From assembly GCA_018398765.1 (NCBI GenBank), contig JAHBMJ010002649.1, positions 2,501 through 17,197 on the forward strand: a DNA stretch of 14,697 bases. The letters are read 5' to 3'. The position numbers were made by a program, and so were the translations under genes. The notes beneath the pieces were generated by a model. The model was given only the letters and a program-made list of their open reading frames with translations. It was not told the origin of the DNA and did not search any database. Shown here one piece after another: positions 1-7,600 of the stretch (position 1 is the first letter of the stretch; every line of letters begins with the position of its first letter). This DNA comes from Chromera velia (lineage: Eukaryota > Sar > Chromeraceae).

Positions 1-159
1 GTCAAAAGCAAAGCTAAGCCAAAGCCCAAGGTGAAAAGCAAGGCGGCGCCAGCTGCCCCAAAGAAAGCAGCCGCACCCGTGATTTCAACAGAGAGGATGA
101 CGGAGAACCAGATGGACAGGCTCTGGAATCTTTTCGATAAAGACAACAGCGGGGAACTG
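1..159 (+). CDS. Unit A exon 1 (partial): linker and first EF-hand up to loop residue 8
   Basis: Open from the window edge in frame 1. It encodes a Lys/Ala/Pro-rich low-complexity linker, then a helix (MDRLWNLF) and the first eight residues of an EF loop, DKDNSGEL. It ends at donor GTCAGG (160) in phase 0. The loop is completed by DHRE in the next exon, giving ligands D1, D3, S5, E7, D9 and E12. The basic linker suggests a solvent-exposed spacer upstream of the repeats. Confidence 0.75.
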
Positions 160-1574
160 GTCAGGCAGGCAGGCAGGCAGGCAGACACGCAGGCAGGCAG
201 GCAGGCAGGCAGTCAGGCAGTCGTTCGGTTCACAGTGAAAATTTGCTTTGCTTCTTTTGTTTCCCATCAGAAAAACGAAAAATGTTTTCAATGAATTTCT
301 TCTTTCCACGAGCAAATGAACTGAAGTGAAGCGGGAAGAAAATATGGTCTCATTGCCATGCAGCTGCATTCAGTCGCACTCTTTGATGGCCTGCATCGCT
401 TCTATTCCCTCCCTTCCTCCCTCCCTTCCTCCCTCTCTTCCTCCCTCCCTTCTTCCTTGCTTCCTCGTATTTTGGACTGGATGACTTCCGTCCTTCGCTC
501 TCTTACTCTCTCACTTTCTTTCGTACCCCCTCTCTCCCGCTCCCTCGGTTTTTGTGGACCTGTGCGTGGGTGTGTGCCCGTTTCAACGCCCTGTATATCT
601 GACACCTCCCGTTCTACCTCTATCTGCTTCTGTCGGTCTGATTCATTCACCTGACTGCCTTGCGCTTCCGTTGCGTTTTTCCTCTTGCAGGACCACAGAG
701 AGATCCGACAGCTAATCCTGAAAATCAAAGTGAGTGGGACTGCATTCCGGCTTCATGCACACGCGCAGACAGGGGACTGATTGACTGTGTGCCTGACTGA
801 CTGCCTTCCTGACCGGGTGAGCCACTGAGTGTTTAAGGGAATGAATGACTGAGTGAGGGAGTGGGTGCATCATCAAATGCCCGACTGACTGTCTGTTTAT
901 CAGAAGAAACCCATTAATTCTGCCTACACATATGCACAACAACTTTATGATGCAGGAAAGAGACGGTGTGAAGGAAGAGCTGCCCGAGACTTTCTTCCAG
1001 CAGGTCACGGAGGTTCTGGATCCGAATGGAGACGGGAAGGTCTGTCCATCCGTCCTTCCAATCACGCATGCACAGATGTTCTGCATGAGACCCCAACGCA
1101 GACGTTGACCGGCAGGTCATTCACACCATTGGAGTCAAACTTTGAACAGGCAAAAAGCCACGGGAGGGGGAAGTCAAAATGCTCAAAGGGACTCTTTATG
1201 GATCCTAGCTGAGGAATGGATCTCCCTACACACCAGAGCGCAGAAGAGATTTCGGAAAGGCAGGGAGTATGCCAGCAAATGAATCTCTCTCTCTCGCTTT
1301 CCCTCTTTCCCTCTGCCCCCCTTTTCTCTCTGCGCGCGCGCGCGTGTGTGTGTGTGTGCGTGTGCGTTTGTGTGTGTGTTTGTGAGTGTCAATCAGTGAA
1401 CATCCTGCTGCATTTTTTCCGAATGTCATAAAATACTCCCGTAACAATAGAATTGTGAGTATTCCTGCAGGTCAGCAAGTTTGAGTTTGACACCAACTGG
1501 AATGAAATCTGGACCAACAGAAAATTATTTTACGAGAAAGTGGGGGTCAGTCCTTCCTTTCTTCTTTGATCGTT

Positions 1575-1606
<32 letters not shown>

Positions 1607-1610
1607 TTTT

Positions 1611-1657
<47 letters not shown>

Positions 1658-4600
1658 CTCCTTCTCCCTCGCTTGTTGTGCCGCTTGCTTTCTTGCGATC
1701 TTGCTCTCTTTTGTTGGCTGTAGGAGACATGTGCTCCGTCGCTTCATTTGTGTGTCGGTCGGCAAATGTATTCATATCTAAATATGGCACAAGGATGCAT
1801 GGTCAAGTTCTCTGGGTGATTGTCAATTCTGTCTGGTTGAATTAAGTCTCAACATGGCCACATGCATGCAGGTTGTTGCATCAGACGGGAGCAAGTCTCG
1901 AGGAAGCAGTGAGGGAGGGGCTGTCGAAACGGGGGAGCTTGAGAGACTGGAAGAGAGGGAGCTGCAACTTTTGTGGAGGAAATTCGATGAGGACAACAGC
2001 GGCACTCTGGTCAGTCAGTCAGTCAGCCAGGCACAGACAGAGAGTCCAGGGCCCTCCTTTTTTTATGTGTCCCGTATCTTTCTTTCTCATGGAAAGAGAT
2101 TGCGTGCGTGTCTTTTGTCTTGGCAGCCGTTTCCTCGGCTGCCCACGTTTCTTGTCAGCGTTTGTGGTCTTCGTGTTCTCATTCTGCCATTCTAGGAATT
2201 TCACTGGTTCACTTGGATCTGTACGAGTCGTGTATGGATACATAGAAACTTGGAAGGCTCCGTTTCTGGCTGTGGGAAGATTTTCGGAAGGACGAAACAT
2301 CCAAGCGTGGGGTTGCGTACGCAGGAGTGTGGGTGGGTTGAAGGAGGAACGGAGGGACGGACGGACGGACGGACGGACGGTATGTTTCTTTCGTCTGGAG
2401 CTGGATCGGGTGTGGGATGCTTTCCCAAAAGATCTGGTTACAGCAGTGACGAAATAAACAAGAAATATGCGTGTGCCTGCTTCTCATGTTTGCGAAGTGT
2501 CTCTCTCACTGACTTGGCCCCTGCGCACAAAAGCAAAAGATTGTCTTCCATTTGCTTCGCGAAATCAAAATTTCTTGAAATCCACGAACCAAATTCCGTG
2601 ATATCCCCTTTCATTCCCTCTCATTGCTCTGCAGGAGAGAGATGAACTGCGCCGGATGCTGCAAGATCTCGCGGTATGTCCGTGAAAAGGGGACAGAGTG
2701 TCAGGGGATTCCTTGTTCCCCTCCTTCCTTGCTTCCTTCTTGTCTGTCTCCATTGCTTGCCTTTGAGGTCGTGCACTAGGGTGGAAAGTCAACAAGATTG
2801 ATTCAGGCAGGCTGCTTTTCGTACGTGGAAATGGGAGTTAAACTGAAACGCAAAGGAGTGCAGAAACACATACAGCTGTATCTTCGTATGATGTCTCAAC
2901 GTGAATGCGTTGATGTACAAAGAGACACGTTGAACCTTGCTTATTGCAGGCAGTCGAGGGTCACTCACAGACCCTGTCGAAGCCTTTCGTTGACTCCGTT
3001 TTTGATTTTCTGGACCCTCACGAGACAGGAAAGATCGACTGGGGATCCTTCAGGAGCGGGTTCAATCAATTTTGGGGGTACAGACAATATGAGGTGAGAA
3101 GGAATCTCGAATGACTTGGACAGGACGTGTCTGTCTGGATGTATCAAGAAAGGGTCCTCAGGAATTCAATGCACTTCTGTTGTACTTGTGCATCCACGTG
3201 TACTCCCAGATGTTCGATCAGGGCGGCTTGATGCGAGCGACCATTGTCTGACGAAGAATTTAGCAGATTGATTGATCAGCGAACCGGATTTTCTTCCTTC
3301 GACCCCGTGTCTACTCCTTCGCACTTATTTTCAGTCGTCCATTCAAGATTCTTTCTTTGCCTTCGTGGACGACCGACGATCTTTGGCTTTCTGTGTGTCA
3401 ATAAGACAAATAGACTTCCGAAGATCTTTCAACTGGATTGCCCTGTTGCAGGTTTCTCTGCTTTCACATGTGTGGATAAATCAAATCGACTGCATGCATG
3501 CGGACTTCGTGCAGGAACCTGTTGATCTTCCGGACGGAGGGGCGGCCTTTGTGTTATCAGACGCGCGTCTGAAGGCGCTGTGGGACAAGTTTGACAGGGA
3601 CCAAAGTGGTTCTCTCGTGAGTTTTTCTTTGCTTTTCTCCTTCTTTCCTTTGCTTTTTTGTTCGTTTCTCTCCCCTTTTGCACTTGAGTGGGGGTCAAAT
3701 TCGGTCAGTGACCAAAACGGGACTCTCTCTCCTCACTGCGCGCGTGTTTGTTTGTGTGCGTCATTGCGCACCGGGGTGCAACTTGTGACCTGTAATCAGT
3801 AAGCAGAGCGTCATTCGCTCTTTTTCATGGTGTGAACCTTTTTTCTTGAGCGCTGGACACGAAGCTGTTCCTTCTGCATCCATTCAACCTATCTAGATGT
3901 TTGCAGTATGACTTGCGAATGTTTTGGCTTCAAGTTTTTGTCTCTGTCTCTCTTCCCTGCTGCTTCTTCTTGCAGAGCCGCTTTGAGTTGAGAAAGCTGC
4001 TGGAAAATCTCCACGTGAGTGTGTGAGTGAGTCAGTCAGTGAGGCATGGAGTGAGTAAGTCGGCAATTCAGTGAGTGAGGCTGCATGGGGGACTCTTGCG
4101 TGCTTTTGCATTATTTTCTCTCCATGCCTCGGTACCTCATCCATTGGTGTACAGATGACTTAGTAAAGCCTGTCTGTTCCATCTGCATTCTGACTGAATT
4201 CTTACAGATCTAGTCTGATGGACGTGGAATGTGGAGGCATGCAGTTCGGCTTGTACGCATGGTTTGGATCGAGAAGGTAGAAAGAAACTGTTTGTACCTC
4301 TATCTCCGTCAGCGTGTCCACCTGCGCTTTGGTGACCTCACATGCATCACATTGATTGCATTGCATGCATGCATGCATGCATGCAGGAAGAGAGCGGAGA
4401 CGGGAACGAGGTGTCTGAGGCCTACGTGCAGAGGGTCTTCGGGGCACTTGACCCTCAAGACAGGGGGCAAATCGCTTTTCTGGACTTTAAGTTGGACTTT
4501 CCGGGACTGTGGGAAGGACGCGAGAAGCTCCTTGGGAATGACCAGGCAGAGGCACTTCTGGCTGCAGAAGAGGTAAACTAAACTTTTCAGAAGACAGCAA

Positions 4601-7600
4601 GGAGGCAGAGAAAAGATGAGAACCTACCGGATGGCCTTTTTCGATTGTTGAAAACCTTATGACACTGCGAAGCCTACATAGGACTCCTCTTATACTTTGG
4701 CTCATGCATCACTCGCGTGCTGTTGCCTTCACCAAACAACCCTTCCATGTGCTGATCTCCACAGTGAAAGCAAGCTCTGTTCTTCTAGGCCTCAAAGACG
4801 TCTCTGGTTGTGCTGCTAAATCGAATGCAGAATGGGGACAGGGAAATCGCCCCCTTGACAAAGGAGGAACTCGAGAGGGTGTGGAACTCCTTCTCGGGAG
4901 ACGACGGGATGATGGTCAGTCAGAGGCTGCATGGGGCAGATGGCTTTTTCATTGGTTCCCTGTTTGATGTCTCGCAGCAGCTCAGTTTCTGTTTGTCTGT
5001 CCGTCTATCCGTCTGTTCGTCCTCGTACCTCTCTGTCCGCCTCCCTGCCTGCTTTCCCGTCCATCTGCCTGCTTGCCCGCCTGTCTGTCTGTTTGAGTGT
5101 ACGTCTGTTTTTCTGTTTGTCTCTGCCTGTGTATGTTCGTGCCTGTGCCTGCATATGAGCATGCAAAGATAATTATGTTCGGTTGGATCCTCCGCATAAC
5201 TTTGTGTTTGGCTAGGTGTGTGTGTGTGTTTTCTCATCTGACCTTTCTTTTCCCTGCATGGGATCGGATGCATTTGTTGTGGCCGTGTGTATGCACTGCA
5301 GGACAAGAGAGATGTGCGGATGATGCTCCATCACATTCAACAGAGGGACGAGATGACTGAGCCCATCGATGAAGAGACCTGCAGGGATGTCTTCTCTCTT
5401 CTGGACGGGGATGGCGACGGCCTGGTCTCCCACGTGGAGTTCCTGCAGAGCTTCAACGAATTCTGGACAAACAGAAAAGAGAGAGTAGAGGCACCCAGAC
5501 AAATCGTTCGGGTGAGTTCGAAAGGAGTCTGCTCTCCTGCACGCGAGCGAAGGGCTCTTCCACTACTGAGAACAGAGACGCCGTCTGCCTGTGTGCGAAG
5601 ATGTGTGAATGACGGCGTGTGTGTGTGCTTGCAGACGGAAGCCCTCGACGAATTTCAGCTGGGGAAGCTCTGGCTCGCCTTTTGCAGTCCGGGGGAGAAT
5701 CGCCATATGGTCAGCCAGGAAAGTCTCCGAAAGACGTTTTTGACATGTGCAGATACAGGTTCACCCCCCATACCCCCCACACACTCACATGCACACAGGA
5801 AGACAGGAGGTGCACTACCAGACAGATATAGAGCGTGCCTAAAGAAGCAAATTGACTCAATCATTCGCGCAGTTACTGCCGGACACATGCAGCTGTGCAG
5901 ACAAGTAAATTCAACAGCTGCTCTTCGAGAAGATATCAAATAGATCCGCGCAGATGACAGACAGAAGAGTAGGAGACCGCAGCGCTTGTCTCTTTCTTGC
6001 CTCAACTCAGTTGCCGGACTTCCGCTTGTCTTCTCTACTTTTTGTTTTTCTTGCTCTGTTTTCTTCTGCCGGTTCGCGCTCCTCATTGTTTTACGGAGAT
6101 GCAGACTTTCGAGGATTTTTTTCTTCTGGTGGAGAGCATCTGGGTCAGTTGGGGTGTCAGTCAGGTTCATATAAAGCATTCAAGCAGTCTTTGCTCTCTC
6201 TTTTCTCTCTTTGCCGGCTTTGTCTCTTTTCTTTGCTTTTTCCTCTTCAGGTCTCTGCTCGTTTTGCAAAAACAGTATATTTTGTTGCAGTCCGTATGAG
6301 TCTTCTTGAATGTGTGATTCCGCCTCCTGTAAAATGGCGGTCTGGACTCCAGCTTCCCGTGTATGAGCTTCTTGATACTGTCAGTTGAGTCAAAGGCAGG
6401 TTCTGCAGAAAGACAAGCTTTCTGTTCATGATTTTTCACATCAACAAGCATGTGGGCATTTGTATCGTTTTCAATTTACAAAGGCCGGGCGGGGGCTTTA
6501 TATTTATATGAGTGCGGTTGCAGCAACGGGAGGTGGATCAGAAGCGGAGTCTCTCTGAGGTCTTTGTCGACGAAGTCTTTGAAGAGATAGACGAGGACAG
6601 AAGCGGGTTGATCGAGTGGTCGGAGTTTCGGTTAAAGTTCAACAACTTCTGGCAGACCCGCACAAGACGCTTCGACTTTGTCAGTTGAAGTGAATTGATT
6701 GAATGAATGATTGCACAGAGTGTTGTGATCAGGCAGGATATCGTTTGATCAATGTTTGACTGCATGCATGTCTCTTTGTGAATCAGAAAAAAAAAACGTT
6801 TTTTTATTTTTCAAATGGAGAAGAAGCTACAACGACTTTGTCGGCTGAATACTGTGCATGCAGACACGGAGCCTCGAAGCTTGTCTTTTGATCACGCATT
6901 CGCTGATTTGCATGCCACTGTCGTACTCGCGACCATCCTGCTCTCTACAGACTGACTGATTACAGAGAAACGAAAAATATCTTTCACCGACGGCCTTTCT
7001 GATTGTGCGTCTCGTGCAGTTAAATGACAGAAACAAAAGAGGGACTCTGATTTCATCCCCCTTCTTTCTGATGACTCTTGCTTGCCCTCAGGAAGTGCTT
7101 CCCGTTCCCTCTCCTCTCAATCAAGCAGCCATCGGGAAGATCTTCTTCGCTCTGGACAGTAGGGGGGACGAAATGCTGGTCAGTCGATCAGTGGGTCATC
7201 CTCAGTCAGTCAGCAGGCTGACCGATACATGCACGCGGAGAGCATTCGCTTTGTGCGTCTGCTAGATGTCCGAACCTGTGTCTGTGGATCCTTCTCTCTC
7301 TGTGCGACTTATTTTTTGTCCCCAAAATGGATGTATCCCTGCGGAAACGATAAACCGGCTCTTCTGATGCAGGTTTGAGAGCGTACATGAAAGCAGGAGG
7401 AAGACAGAGACTGTCTCTGTCTCCCCTCTTTCTCACTTTGTTAGTTCTCTGTTCCCACGCTTACCCACTTGTGTGCCTGCGTGTGCGCGTGCGTGCGTGT
7501 GCAGACGGTCGATGAAATGAGGGCGATGATTGAGAAGTTTCGGGTCTGTCTCTGCTCTCTGCTGATTGGGTCTGCAGGCAGAAATAAAGAAAGAAGGAAA

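Noticed and set aside
160-220. CRISPR-like array from regular short repeats
   Set aside because: These are simple tetranucleotide repeats without unique spacers in a eukaryotic intron.
1481-1790. Ser/Phe/Leu and Lys/Glu/Arg-rich frames through the TTTC repeat
   Set aside because: These are translations of a microsatellite inside an intron.
5759-5798. A 40-base intron in unit E
   Set aside because: It has GT and CAG ends and a C-rich body, but removing it shifts the frame into an early stop and loses the L-P-x-x-Y helix that matches other units.
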